Assembly: GCA_015231325.1 (NCBI GenBank)
Contig: JADGBS010000013.1
Location: 1-38,001 of the forward strand
Origin: Oligoflexia bacterium
Lineage (GTDB): Bacteria; Bdellovibrionota; Bacteriovoracia; Bacteriovoracales; Bacteriovoracaceae
Reading direction: 5' to 3'
DNA: 38,001 nucleotides
The notes beneath the pieces are model-generated. The model ran no database searches. It was not told the origin of the DNA and was given only the letters and a program-made list of their open reading frames with translations. A program made the translations under genes and the position numbers. Position 1 is the stretch's first letter; every line of letters begins with the position of its first letter. Of this stretch, positions 28,108-38,001 are shown in pieces.

Positions 28108-29493
28108 TCAGACTTTATCAGAACGAACAAGATTTCTGCCACCATGCTTTGAATTTCCATGGGCACTATTACCTGCAGTATTGTTGTTGCTATTACTGAA
28201 TCTATTGTAATAATAAAATTCTACTAATTTTCTGGCCAGCAGTGAAGATCTATTGCTGCTACCAGAATTAATGTTCATAATACTAATAGAAATTCCTTTT
28301 CCCAAACGTTGATCTTTAGGAGCAACGAACATTGTAAACCAGTCTCGTTTACCATATGGCTCACCGCCGGTGATAGTGCCACTTTTCCCGCCCATATCAA
28401 ATATGTCTTTAATCGATGGATCTAATTTGACAAAGCTTTTTTTGCCTGTGCCGATTTGTATAGTAGACTCCATCATTTGTTTTATACGACGTCCAACTTC
28501 CTCGGAAAAAACTCTTCGTTCTATGACAGCTGGTGCCCATACTTCTTTATTGGTATCAACTTCAAAAATTTTAGAAAGAATAATCGGCGTTTTCATAATT
28601 CCGTTGTTAGTTACAACAGAAGAAAGGATGGCCGCATGAATAGGATTGATAGTGCTAGTTTGATTGTATCCAGACGCCAGTTCCGCTAAAGACAGACGAT
28701 CCGTTGGAACAGAAAAACTAGATTTTTCAGTGAATAGATCGCTCATCACTCCCTGATTAAACCCCATACGTACGGCCATATCGTAGAGCTCATGCGGGGC
28801 AAGGTATTTTATTGCGGCCCTTCCGAATACAATATTATTAGAACTAGCAAATGCCTCATCTAATGTCTGGAAGCGCTCTCTGACACGACGAATTCTTTTC
28901 CTTTTATTTTTCTTTTTCCCTCCTCGTTCTGAGTACACATAGTTGCCTTTCATACTACTCATTATCGGAGTTGACTCTGCCAGCACCCTATTCTTTTGGA
29001 AGGCATGTGGCCGCCCTGAATAAGTGAATAACGTGTCATTACTAATCTCACTTTTTTCCAAAAGTGTCGCAGCAGTAATAATTTTTGCTAAACTAGCAGC
29101 AGGGTGAGTACTACTAAACACAATCGAATTATTAAAACGGGATTTTTTTCTCTCATATCCAGATATCGCCAAAATTTCCCCGGTAGCATTGTCAACCACT
29201 ACCACTGCACTATATTCAGCACTGTACTTCTTTAATAGACGGGCCAAATAATCGGTATACATTGGATCAATGGTATAACTAATTTTATATCTCTTTTTGT
29301 TTAGAAGAATACTGTCAGGCAATATACCCTGATCCATGATAACCTTAGAAAGTTCCATCCTCTCACTAGCAAAAGTATTCTTTAGTGAAGCTGTTGACAG
29401 GAGCCCTAGATCCTTTGGTATGCTGGCATCTGCACCGCCGATACCACCAAAAAGTATCACCAACAAAGACACAACGATACACGCAAGGTCCAT
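28108..29493 (-). CDS. Penicillin-binding protein-type transpeptidase
   Basis: SxxK in HPAASLAKIITAATLLE, SSNN, KSGT in GGKSGTITGGEPYGKRDWF. N-terminal signal/TM segment. Confidence 0.85.
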   Translation of the reverse strand: MDLACIVVSLLVILFGGIGGADASIPKDLGLLSTASLKNTFASERMELSKVIMDQGILPDSILLNKKRYKISYTIDPMYTDYLARLLKKYSAEYSAVVVVDNATGEILAISGYERKKSRFNNSIVFSSTHPAASLAKIITAATLLEKSEISNDTLFTYSGRPHAFQKNRVLAESTPIMSSMKGNYVYSERGGKKKNKRKRIRRVRERFQTLDEAFASSNNIVFGRAAIKYLAPHELYDMAVRMGFNQGVMSDLFTEKSSFSVPTDRLSLAELASGYNQTSTINPIHAAILSSVVTNNGIMKTPIILSKIFEVDTNKEVWAPAVIERRVFSEEVGRRIKQMMESTIQIGTGKKSFVKLDPSIKDIFDMGGKSGTITGGEPYGKRDWFTMFVAPKDQRLGKGISISIMNINSGSSNRSSLLARKLVEFYYYNRFSNSNNNTAGNSAHGNSKHGGRNLVRSDKV

Positions 29494-30184
29494 GATATTG
29501 TACCTTTCCCTATTTCAAATTAAATAAAATCAATTCATGCGATAACGCCACAAGAAACATCGCAAAAAAAGAACCCATATCAAAATTCTATTATCTGATA
29601 ATTACCTTTGCAATAGCGAAAATTAGGTAAAACAAAAGTATATCCAGCGTAATAAAAAAATTAAAACTATAACCTAAAAGACCAACCACTTGAGTTGTCC
29701 TTACCCTCCTATTACATTTCGAAAGTGAGACTACAAAAATCCCACTCTCAAGCAGACCAAAAAATCATTGCCAAATATTAACGGCAAAAATTCACTATTA
29801 AATTTAATGATAAATTTTGTCAAAAACTACACAGGGAACAGCTTATAGGACAAAGCGCCAATTAACTATCTGAAAATACTAATCTTTTATCAAACAATTT
29901 CTTACAGATAACCCAATTAGATCATCCTATTAGGTCATCAAAAACTATAAAATCTGCCGCGCAGAATATAACGGCTGCATAAAATCAGTCAAGACCAAGA
30001 TAAAGATCAAGATTTGAACATACGGCCGATCAGACAACAAAATTAATGGAAAACATTCTACTACGATTACACCCAATATGTACACCCTTAACTTTTAGGA
30101 GCAAAAGGATTTAGATGTGTACAATCCAAAAAAATTGCAGTACAAGAAAATAGAATAGAGTGTAACCGAATAGTGTGAGATTAA

Positions 30185-30841
30185 ATGAAGATTATTCAGA
30201 TAACTTCCTTACCGCTGCCCGAGGTAAAAGTCGTTCGTTTTGCCCGTTTCTGTGATGATCGCGGTTATTTTACCGAAACCTTTCGCAATAGTGATCTTTT
30301 ATCACACCCGGAATTGGCCAAAGATTTACAAGGTGTCCAATTTCTCCAAGTAAATGAAAGTTACTCCAAACCAAATGTGATCCGAGGACTACACTTTCAA
30401 GTAAATCCTCCCATGGGAAAATTAGTTCGCGTGCTTTTTGGAGAGATGTTTGATTTTGCTATGGACGTGCGTCCAGATTCTTCTAATTTTGGAAAAATTG
30501 TTGGTTACCATTTGGTCAATGGACTAGATAGTCAGAGCGCCAGAAAAGAAAACTTTAGTGAATGGATCTGGTTACCCCCTGGTTTTGCTCATGGAGTATG
30601 TTTCCTCAAAGAAAGTGCCATCGAATATTTTTGTACTTGCGAATACAATCCTGCTGGAGAATTGGGAATATCCCCACTGTCGCCAGACCTCGACTGGTCA
30701 TTGTGCAACTCTCAGATCAAAGATTACTTTCTGCAGATGACAACAAAAAGTACCGGTATGTGTATTATCTCGGATAAAGACAGAAACTCACCAACACTAA
30801 CCGAGCTATTTCCAAACAAGCACCTCAAAAAAAAGCTGTGA
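30185..30841 (+). CDS. rfbC: dTDP-4-dehydrorhamnose 3,5-epimerase family protein
   Basis: DDRGYFTETFR, QVNESYSKPNVIRGLHFQVNPPMGKLVRVLFGEMFDFAMDVRPDSSNFGK, WLPPGFAHGVCFL. Confidence 0.93.
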   Translation: MKIIQITSLPLPEVKVVRFARFCDDRGYFTETFRNSDLLSHPELAKDLQGVQFLQVNESYSKPNVIRGLHFQVNPPMGKLVRVLFGEMFDFAMDVRPDSSNFGKIVGYHLVNGLDSQSARKENFSEWIWLPPGFAHGVCFLKESAIEYFCTCEYNPAGELGISPLSPDLDWSLCNSQIKDYFLQMTTKSTGMCIISDKDRNSPTLTELFPNKHLKKKL

Positions 30842-31100
30842 CAGAATCTGTTGGCATCAAATCAAAAATTATTACTTGTCTTATTTTTCTGAATTGGTAG
30901 GCGCACATAGGCGCAAGTGGTTAATCAAATGGCACTATCCAAACACACTTCCGACCATAACCAAAGTATTTAAAATTTTTATCAAAAATAATAATCTTCA
31001 ATAACTTTAATTCATGTACAATCGCCGCCACCTGTCAGCTACGGATCTGATAAGTGATTATTAATTAAGCTTTTAAACAAGCTTTCAAAGGAGAAAGTAT

Positions 31101-33218
31101 ATGGAAAAAGTCTTTCAAGGGAGACACAAACATGGACAGAGTACATGCGCTGCGCACTCCAGGTACTCAAGTTTTTCTTTACTTCTAAGATCAACAGTCC
31201 TCGGATCAGCACTGTCATTATCACTATTGGGGGCAACAATAGGATCAGCAGTGGCAGCAGAGTACAAAAGCAAAAGCTTTCACGATGATCTAGTACAACT
31301 AAAAAAAGCAATGATTTTCACCATTCCTGAGTCTAAATATAGAGACATGGATGCGCCCATGCTAGGAAAAGAAGAACTTCGTCAAGAAATAATCAGAGAA
31401 ATAGACACGGCACTGGTAACCAAAGTAGGAGCGGCCGAGCTAGCACGGTTACGAACACCAGGTAATGAAAGCGAATTATTACAAGCACGAAAAGCGACAA
31501 TGAAAGAGTTAGCGGTTACCAACAGATATTGGGTAGACAAAGACCAAGACCCAACTGTGGTTGAAAATGAAATTTGGCGTAGACAACAAAGTGGTGCTCA
31601 TCAGATAGTTCTCGATGCTCAGAGGGTAAATCCACGGAAAGGTGAAGTAATCGAGTACAATCTTACGGCCGCGGAAGTACCTTACGGAGGTAATTATTTC
31701 CCTGATAACTACGGTGGAATAACTCGCCGTTGGGCAGGAAGTCTCTGGGGTGCATTTGCAGATTACTACACTCTTTTTGAAGAAAGCTGGTCAAAACTCA
31801 GCAAGGAAACTTGGAGCAGTGTTCGAAACTTAGATAAACATGAAATGCATCAATTGAAGCTTTCTTGTTCTGAGCTTAACAATGCAAAAAGACAAATTAC
31901 ATCTATTGAGAGAGAGATCGATAGAGCAATGGAGGTATCGAACAATCTTCATGGGGCAGAAAAAACTGCTATCGAGCAACAAATTTATGTACAAGATAAA
32001 AAAGTGGAAGATCTGGCAGCACATTATCCCGCACTTTTTGACCTGATGCATATCCATACTAAATTGGATGAGGTGCTGGGAAAGACCGACTGTTATCAGT
32101 TGTTGCATTACGATGACGCAAAAGGACAAGCGATAGAAGTGATAAAGCAAAAACTACGCGATATGCCACAGAAAGAATTCGATGAATTATCGCCAACAGA
32201 AAAATACGACATTATGAACGGTTTCTATGATTTTCGTACCACTAATTTCGAGAAAGTGTATAAAGGTAAGAAAAGAAAAAATAGAAACGCTACGGAGGCA
32301 TTGCTCTCTAAACATCTACCATGGCTATCGAGCTTCAATTTTATTAGAGGTTGGGAAGGACGATGCAACGCCGACCGAGCTTGCGGAATAAGTAACCGTT
32401 TTGACGAACCGACACATAATGTTAGCATGCCTATTGAAGAACTAGGAAAGGTGTTAACGTTTATGCCATTAGACTCCAAAGCACTATTGATGGCCACATA
32501 TTTTAACGTTGAAAATGACAAATATGCACAATTAGGTGACCGCACTTACGACGTTGTAGGACACGATCCTAATCCTAACCCAGCAATTTTAGATATTCTC
32601 TTGCGCTCATTATTTATGAAATACAAAGTACCATTTGTATTCGATAATCATAATAACTATATGGTAAATAACGTAACTGCAATCGGATTCAAAAGAGTAG
32701 TAAAAAACATTTGGCCGATTCGTGAATTTGAGAAAAGAAAAATAATTGCGAAAATGGAAAAAACCTTGCAAGAGAAAAATCTTGTTGATTATAACGCTGC
32801 TGCAGGTGAATTGAGTTGGCAGAATCCTCGTTCATATTATGAGCGTGTCCGTAAGGCAACGAAAGTTATGCGTGTTGAAACCGAAATCAGAATACTTTCC
32901 GAACTAAAAATGGAATACGCTAATCGTCCAACTAAAGCGTTAATCGCCGCAGATAAAATTGGAACAAAACGAGAAAGCTATATCTATGATCTTTATCTTA
33001 CTGACGAAAACGAAATTGTAGAAGGCGAATTGCTACCTGTCCCCGGAAAAAACAATATGGATTTCTTGTGGTTTACCGCGGGTAAAGGAACTCAAGAATT
33101 TAAGGCCGATGGCGACCCATATTTGCAGTACAACATAATCAGTCAAATTGCCAAGCATTCCGCGCAAGCACACAGTGATACGATTATAGAGCGCTTGCAT
33201 AATCAGGAACGAGAATAA
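31101..33218 (+). CDS. Large secreted protein of unknown function (705 aa)
   Basis: Long ORF with RBS AAAGGAG. Basic N-terminus then SLLLRSTVLGSALSLSLLGATIGSAVAA (signal peptide). No family recognised. Confidence 0.7.
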   Translation: MEKVFQGRHKHGQSTCAAHSRYSSFSLLLRSTVLGSALSLSLLGATIGSAVAAEYKSKSFHDDLVQLKKAMIFTIPESKYRDMDAPMLGKEELRQEIIREIDTALVTKVGAAELARLRTPGNESELLQARKATMKELAVTNRYWVDKDQDPTVVENEIWRRQQSGAHQIVLDAQRVNPRKGEVIEYNLTAAEVPYGGNYFPDNYGGITRRWAGSLWGAFADYYTLFEESWSKLSKETWSSVRNLDKHEMHQLKLSCSELNNAKRQITSIEREIDRAMEVSNNLHGAEKTAIEQQIYVQDKKVEDLAAHYPALFDLMHIHTKLDEVLGKTDCYQLLHYDDAKGQAIEVIKQKLRDMPQKEFDELSPTEKYDIMNGFYDFRTTNFEKVYKGKKRKNRNATEALLSKHLPWLSSFNFIRGWEGRCNADRACGISNRFDEPTHNVSMPIEELGKVLTFMPLDSKALLMATYFNVENDKYAQLGDRTYDVVGHDPNPNPAILDILLRSLFMKYKVPFVFDNHNNYMVNNVTAIGFKRVVKNIWPIREFEKRKIIAKMEKTLQEKNLVDYNAAAGELSWQNPRSYYERVRKATKVMRVETEIRILSELKMEYANRPTKALIAADKIGTKRESYIYDLYLTDENEIVEGELLPVPGKNNMDFLWFTAGKGTQEFKADGDPYLQYNIISQIAKHSAQAHSDTIIERLHNQERE

Positions 33219-33272
33219 TAACAAGGAACAATCATTAAGAGGAACGAAAGCGAAAGCTCCAGCAATATTTAG

Positions 33273-34015
33273 CTACACAAATACCTGATAGTTAACACCA
33301 CTAGGAGTTATTGCCTTAAGCAAAAATCTGGCCTCATCATTTTCTTTCAATGAGGCCAGTTTTTTTGCTATCAGCAGGTCACTTGCACTATTTGGCGACA
33401 TGATATACCTGATAATGTCTTCGTTTTCGCAGTACGCAAGGAGCTCCAACGACGGATGAACATGTCCCAATTCAATAACTTCTTCTTTTAAACCAATCTT
33501 TTTAATCCCAAAAAGAACTTTCTTTAAAGCTCTAACCAATTTATCAATATTGGAAACACTAAATAAATCACCGTGGACTAATTCAGAATAAAATAATTGT
33601 CCAGTAGAGATCGTCTTGACCCTAAATTGGGCAACTTCATGTGGTGCACAATCTAAAGTTGCTGCTGACAATAAGGCGTCATCGTAATATCTATTTGCAA
33701 CAATATCTTGTACCGCACCTGATCTATTTATTAAAAAAAAAGTTTCTCGATAAGCATCGTAACCAATAAAACTGTTCTTGTTTTTGCTGTACAAAATATG
33801 CTGTAAATACATGCTGTAGTTTTTAATCCACGTAAAAACAGTTTGCTTATCAAAAATCTTCTTAGTATCCGTGCCAAACTCTTGGCAATAACGATTAATG
33901 TATCGGTAACTACGTTGCAATAATTTTTTGGGCGGAATGCTTTGCGGCCAATTTATTTTTTTTGTAGGAAGTGATTTAATCACAAATGACCATGGCATAT
34001 AAATGTCAATCATAT
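33273..34015 (-). CDS. Protein of unknown function (start approximate; the track extends to 34115 and overlaps the upstream gene)
   Basis: After the upstream stop the first suitable starts are in ATGATTGACATTTATATGCC (MIDIYMPWSFVIKS). Unknown family; contains GHVHPSLELLAY. Confidence 0.6.
33328..33366 (+). terminator. Hairpin CTGGCCTCAT-N12-ATGAGGCCAG followed by a T-run; candidate terminator of the 31101-33218 gene, embedded in the 3' end of the convergent gene
   Basis: 10-bp perfect arms (33328-33337, 33350-33359), T-run 33360-33366, and an A-run on the other side (possible bidirectional terminator). Confidence 0.75.
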
Positions 34016-34020
34016 AAATA

Positions 34021-34884
34021 TCAATCGTAGATTTTAAAAAGATTGTACATATTCGTACTGTTATCGATAGGAAAATCGTAGTTTTCGCAACCAGTGTAGC
34101 TGAGAATTTCCTCATCGCTCACAACTACCTTTGTTTCAGCTTCGATGAAATCTGAATAAAGCGTCTTATCTTTAGTACTATAAAAAGCAATATCAAAGTA
34201 GTATTCACCAACCATACTTATCCCCGTGTTAAACTCTGGTAAAATCATCCCTCCGCTCTTTGAAAACTGACCCTCGTCAAAGGCACCACCATAGGCAGAA
34301 AAAAGGACAATTTTATCAATAGCGGGTGCAGTATTCTTTAGCACATCTGTTCCCGCAATAGATTTATTGTGTCCACTGCGTGAACAGGGAAACAGTGCAT
34401 TCTTAAAAGTTGGGTAAGCACCATCGTAGGAAATACGCACAACGATTTTGTTGTACAAATAGAATAATAAAAAGTTCTGATAAGCTTGGCGCTCAAAATG
34501 GAACAGAGTATGTCCTAGAATTGAAGTACCACTTCCAGGTACATATTTGCGTACTCTCACTAGAAAAGAATCTATCGGATATTTTTGATTAATAGTTTCA
34601 ATTGCAGAACCACTAATAGGAATGTAATTGATACTAACCGTTATATCACGAGTAACCTTCGCCTTGGTAGTTATTCCTAGTTCCCAACGATTTTCTCGAA
34701 CGTTACCAATTCCAAAATGTACATTACTCAAAACCAAACGATTATCAGCAGTGTCTAATTTCATATTTTGGGAACAAGAAATCAGTATGAAGCATAATGA
34801 AAAAATTAGCAGTTTTAAATAATTTACAGAAATACATCTATGCTTTTGCTTTTGATTGTAATTACGACTAATTGAGTTAACCAT
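34021..34884 (-). CDS. Putative lipoprotein of unknown function
   Basis: Lipobox-like LLIFSLCFILISC|SQN in the N-terminal region. Confidence 0.65.
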   Translation of the reverse strand: MVNSISRNYNQKQKHRCISVNYLKLLIFSLCFILISCSQNMKLDTADNRLVLSNVHFGIGNVRENRWELGITTKAKVTRDITVSINYIPISGSAIETINQKYPIDSFLVRVRKYVPGSGTSILGHTLFHFERQAYQNFLLFYLYNKIVVRISYDGAYPTFKNALFPCSRSGHNKSIAGTDVLKNTAPAIDKIVLFSAYGGAFDEGQFSKSGGMILPEFNTGISMVGEYYFDIAFYSTKDKTLYSDFIEAETKVVVSDEEILSYTGCENYDFPIDNSTNMYNLFKIYD

Positions 34885-34951
34885 ACCGTTGGCCTCCTTT
34901 AGTCATATTTTCGGAATAATGCAAAATTTATTTAGCTTTCTATTGAGCTTT

Positions 34952-37330
34952 TTAAACTTTTTCCATATCCCTAAACACATAGGTGGCACAATTTTCTACT
35001 ATCACTCGAAAAGCTTGCCCGTTATTAATTATTCTACTGCAGTATTTTTGTCGACAATCAGCTCGACACTCAGTTCGACATTTGGCACTACCGGTACTAC
35101 AATCGTTTCTACGATTCATTTCAAAGCATATCCATGACACCATCAACGGCAAATTCTGCTCGTCGCAAATGCTAATAATTGGCAAAAATGAAGATGTAAC
35201 CTGAGATGGAATTTTTTGCCCCTCCACCCAATTATAAGCAAATAGTATCTGTGCTGAAGATGCCATCTTTAGTAAAACTTCCGGCACAAAACGATTAGAC
35301 GTATAAAAATAAAAATCAAGAAAAAATGCAACTTGAGGCATATGAGAAAACCGTTCTATCAGTGATAGATGTGCCAAGTTATTAATTCCCAAATAATATT
35401 TCACCTTAGAGTTCGCCTCAGAAATAAACAATTTAAGTATCTCTTCTAAAGTATCAAAATAAGAATCAACCTGATAATTTCTAATCAATGGAGAAAGCGG
35501 AATAAAATATTTTAAGGATGGGCATGGGCCATAAACAGGGATTGATGCCAACGCCTGTTTACCAGCTCTATTAACGGCCAGCAATTTTTCATAACTGAAG
35601 AAAGGAATAATTCTCTCAGTGGCATCCATAGAACCTCCTTCCTGATAAGGATTTAAATTCGCTCGATGACTAAGAAAATCACTCAATTCCTGATCGATTG
35701 CGGTGACTGCTATATCACGCCCCCCCTTCTTTGTTGTAGACAAAATTTGCTGAATAAACTCTTGGGTTTTTTCTTCCCAACATTGATTCAACTTTTGATA
35801 TAACTGATTTTTAATCTTCTTTATGGACGCCAAAGGGATTGGGTTTGTAAAAAAATCAACCTGATCTTTCAGATGCAAATTCACAACAAAACGAGAAAGA
35901 TCTGATTTCGGCAACAATTTTTGTATAGTGGAGGCAGTCGCACAACCTTGCATAGTAACGTCAACAACTTTTTTGTATATCGGAAAAAGCTTATGATCAA
36001 ATGCCGGCAAATCCTTTTGCTTGCTGCATCGCAATAAGTAGATCTCTCCTTTTACTTCCGGTAAAAAATCTAGGCCACCAACAGTTACTACATTATCAAA
36101 TATCGTAATATTAAATGCGTTAAAGCGCACGAAGTTATCTTTTTCCGGAGAAATATACAATAATAAATCTCCACTATTGATAACCATCTGCAATTTTGAA
36201 TCAATATGAATATGCATATGCATGTGCATGTGCATGTGCATGTGCATACGAAATTTCATCCATGATTTATGGCGATTACTTCCCGAGTTATCTATATTTC
36301 CCAAGAACACACCGCGATGTCCTGGATAATCACTTGATAAAATATCTAGATGCCCACCTGGTTGTTGTTGTTGAAAAAAGAAAGCGCTCGTATATTTCCT
36401 CGCAAAAGTTAAACGCATGCGTTGCAATCGCTCACCAAAAATATTTTGTTCAGTAGAACCATGCATTTCATCAAGTAAACGGCGATAAAAGGAAACTACC
36501 TCAAATACATATTCCCTACTCTTCATTCGCCCTTCAATTTTCAAGGCATTCACTCCCGCATCTTGTAAATAATTGAGTAAATTCCCCCCACCCCCGAAAA
36601 GATCATTACAAGAAAAGCAATACTGTTTACGTCTTTTATCTCTGCCCGATGTAAAATGTGTAAAATAATTACGACAAATCTGTGCACACTTGCCACGATT
36701 ACCTGATCTCCCTAGTAACAACCCCGAGGCCAAACACAGGCCGGAGAAAGAGTAACAGAGCGCACCATGAACAAAAACTTCAATCTCAATGTCTGGGACT
36801 GCTAGTTTTAATTCATGAATAGTATTGATATCCAACTCCCTTGCCAATACAACCCTTTTGAATCCCAAACGTCGCGCAACGGTTAATCCGTGATAATTAT
36901 GAATTGCTAATTGAGTTGATGCATGTAAAGGCAATGTTGGAAAATGTTCTTTGATTAAAAAGGCCAGACCCAAATCTTGAACAATCACCCCATCAACTGC
37001 AAATAATGCCAATTCGTTCACTAATTCAAGGACCAGAGGAAGTTCTTGATCAGTAATCAACGTATTGAGTGCCACAAAAATTTTTTTTTGATGAGTTAAA
37101 GCATATTCTTTAAGACGTCTAAATTCCTCTAGCGTAAAATTAGTGGCCGCATCCCTCGCAGAGAAATGCTTTAATCCTAGGTAGACGCTATCAGCTCCGG
37201 CCTTGAACGCCCAAATAGCAGTCGCCAGATCTTTCGCTGGTGCCAACAATTCTGGAATAAAAGAATCACTTACTCGGTGGTGAGACAGCGGACGCCGTAG
37301 GTTTTGTGGGGTTATTTGATCCTGCTTCAA
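34952..37330 (-). CDS. U32 family peptidase / tRNA or rRNA hydroxylation collagenase-like protein
   Basis: PELLAPAKDLATAIWAFKAGADSVYLGLKHFSARDAATNFT, EIEVFVHGALCYSFSGLCLASGLLLGRSGNRGKCAQICRNYF, NALKIEGRMKSREYV. Confidence 0.93.
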   Translation of the reverse strand: MKQDQITPQNLRRPLSHHRVSDSFIPELLAPAKDLATAIWAFKAGADSVYLGLKHFSARDAATNFTLEEFRRLKEYALTHQKKIFVALNTLITDQELPLVLELVNELALFAVDGVIVQDLGLAFLIKEHFPTLPLHASTQLAIHNYHGLTVARRLGFKRVVLARELDINTIHELKLAVPDIEIEVFVHGALCYSFSGLCLASGLLLGRSGNRGKCAQICRNYFTHFTSGRDKRRKQYCFSCNDLFGGGGNLLNYLQDAGVNALKIEGRMKSREYVFEVVSFYRRLLDEMHGSTEQNIFGERLQRMRLTFARKYTSAFFFQQQQPGGHLDILSSDYPGHRGVFLGNIDNSGSNRHKSWMKFRMHMHMHMHMHMHIHIDSKLQMVINSGDLLLYISPEKDNFVRFNAFNITIFDNVVTVGGLDFLPEVKGEIYLLRCSKQKDLPAFDHKLFPIYKKVVDVTMQGCATASTIQKLLPKSDLSRFVVNLHLKDQVDFFTNPIPLASIKKIKNQLYQKLNQCWEEKTQEFIQQILSTTKKGGRDIAVTAIDQELSDFLSHRANLNPYQEGGSMDATERIIPFFSYEKLLAVNRAGKQALASIPVYGPCPSLKYFIPLSPLIRNYQVDSYFDTLEEILKLFISEANSKVKYYLGINNLAHLSLIERFSHMPQVAFFLDFYFYTSNRFVPEVLLKMASSAQILFAYNWVEGQKIPSQVTSSFLPIISICDEQNLPLMVSWICFEMNRRNDCSTGSAKCRTECRADCRQKYCSRIINNGQAFRVIVENCATYVFRDMEKV
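36211..36249. repeat. Hexanucleotide-type TGCATG/TGCATA repeat encoding a (Met-His)n tract within the U32 gene
   Basis: tatgcatatgcatgtgcatgtgcatgtgcatgtgcat; translated on the minus strand as MHMHMHMHMHMHIHI. Confidence 0.9.
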
Positions 37331-37823
37331 TTTCTGCTAAGGCCTTTTTTAAAATCGCTAATTGCTCTTCTAAATCATTTATGCAACGAAGGATATAAGA
37401 TCTCTCACTTTCACCCTTCCTTTCTAAAGTGGAATTGATTAATTTCTCAGACAATTCTATATTTTCTTTATGTTCTAACTGATAGAAATAAGCTCGAAAT
37501 TTATCTACTACAAAATAGTAAAAGTCGATATATTTATCAATCTCCTTTTCTCTAACGTTGAGCTTGATTATATCATCGAATCGATAAAGATAATCAGCAA
37601 CTTTTTTTAATTCTACAGATAGTGCTGCTCCAATCAACGAATGGATATCCATTTGCAACTGATCAATGTACAAAATATTTTTGCTATCGGTATATTCAAA
37701 AATATTTACTTCAAATTTATCCAATGATGCCACCGCAAACTTATAAAAATCTGCCAATAGTTCAATGTTAAAATCTTGATCTATTGTAGGCATGGATAAT
37801 ATCTTTTTATCTTTCGATTCCAT
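37266..37823 (-). CDS. Helical/coiled-coil protein of unknown function
   Basis: ORF of 185 aa with GGAGGG RBS just upstream of ATG 37823. Helical composition; 3' end overlaps the U32 start by ~65 nt, suggesting an operon or a later U32 start. Confidence 0.6.
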   Translation of the reverse strand: MESKDKKILSMPTIDQDFNIELLADFYKFAVASLDKFEVNIFEYTDSKNILYIDQLQMDIHSLIGAALSVELKKVADYLYRFDDIIKLNVREKEIDKYIDFYYFVVDKFRAYFYQLEHKENIELSEKLINSTLERKGESERSYILRCINDLEEQLAILKKALAEIEAGSNNPTKPTASAVSPPSK

Positions 37824-38001
37824 ACCCTCCTATCGACAATATGCAAAAGAAATATTAATCTTTAATTTTTCTTTAATTTCATTGATCTTTTATATATTAA
37901 TAATTGATTTAAATAATATAGTAATACAATAATATACCGATATGTACGAGAATACACAAAGGATTGTGCAAGATACCACTAATTTCCACAGTTTTACCAT
38001 C

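Noticed and set aside
29494-30184. Riboswitch or structured RNA in the ~690-bp AT-rich intergenic region
   Set aside because: No conserved boxes or convincing stem recognised; needs Infernal/Rfam and RNA-seq.
1-38001. CRISPR arrays or IS elements with terminal inverted repeats
   Set aside because: No regularly spaced direct repeats with unique spacers and no transposase with flanking inverted repeats seen; the repeats present are short tandem arrays.

Overview
This is an AT-rich bacterial window with sporadic GC-rich patches. The gene content looks like a gram-negative, chemotactic, c-di-GMP-using lineage, but taxonomy cannot be fixed from the sequence alone. Left half: the 3' end of cheR; a CheY-like regulator; a REC/HD-GYP-like protein; a co-directional cassette encoding an actin-like ATPase, a PilZ protein, an FlhG/MinD-like ATPase, a small membrane protein, a HEAT-repeat protein and three coiled-coil proteins; then a feoB that breaks off abruptly against a 3'-truncated cheB on the opposite strand. 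Next, on the minus strand, comes an operon combining partner switching and chemosensing (REC-PP2C phosphatase, RsbW-like kinase, STAS, hybrid CheA-REC, MCP, CheW, cheB fragment). Right half: an XRE antitoxin-like gene, a frameshifted pepF-like oligoendopeptidase, YjbQ, tRNA-Asn(GTT), an Rpn/PD-(D/E)XK nuclease, RsgA, CobU, CobS, a penicillin-binding transpeptidase, RmlC, several secreted or lipoprotein unknowns and a U32 peptidase. The most interesting observations are: (1) a feoB/cheB breakpoint which, with cheR at the left edge, predicts an ~11 kb inversion; (2) the actin-like/PilZ/MinD/HEAT/coiled-coil cassette as a candidate undescribed cytoskeletal or polarity system; (3) the partner-switch plus hybrid CheA operon; (4) an apparent ATT start codon on the MinD-like gene; (5) a perfect 30-bp palindrome, a very GC-rich hairpin touching a ribosome-binding site, and several short tandem repeats at gene starts or within genes.
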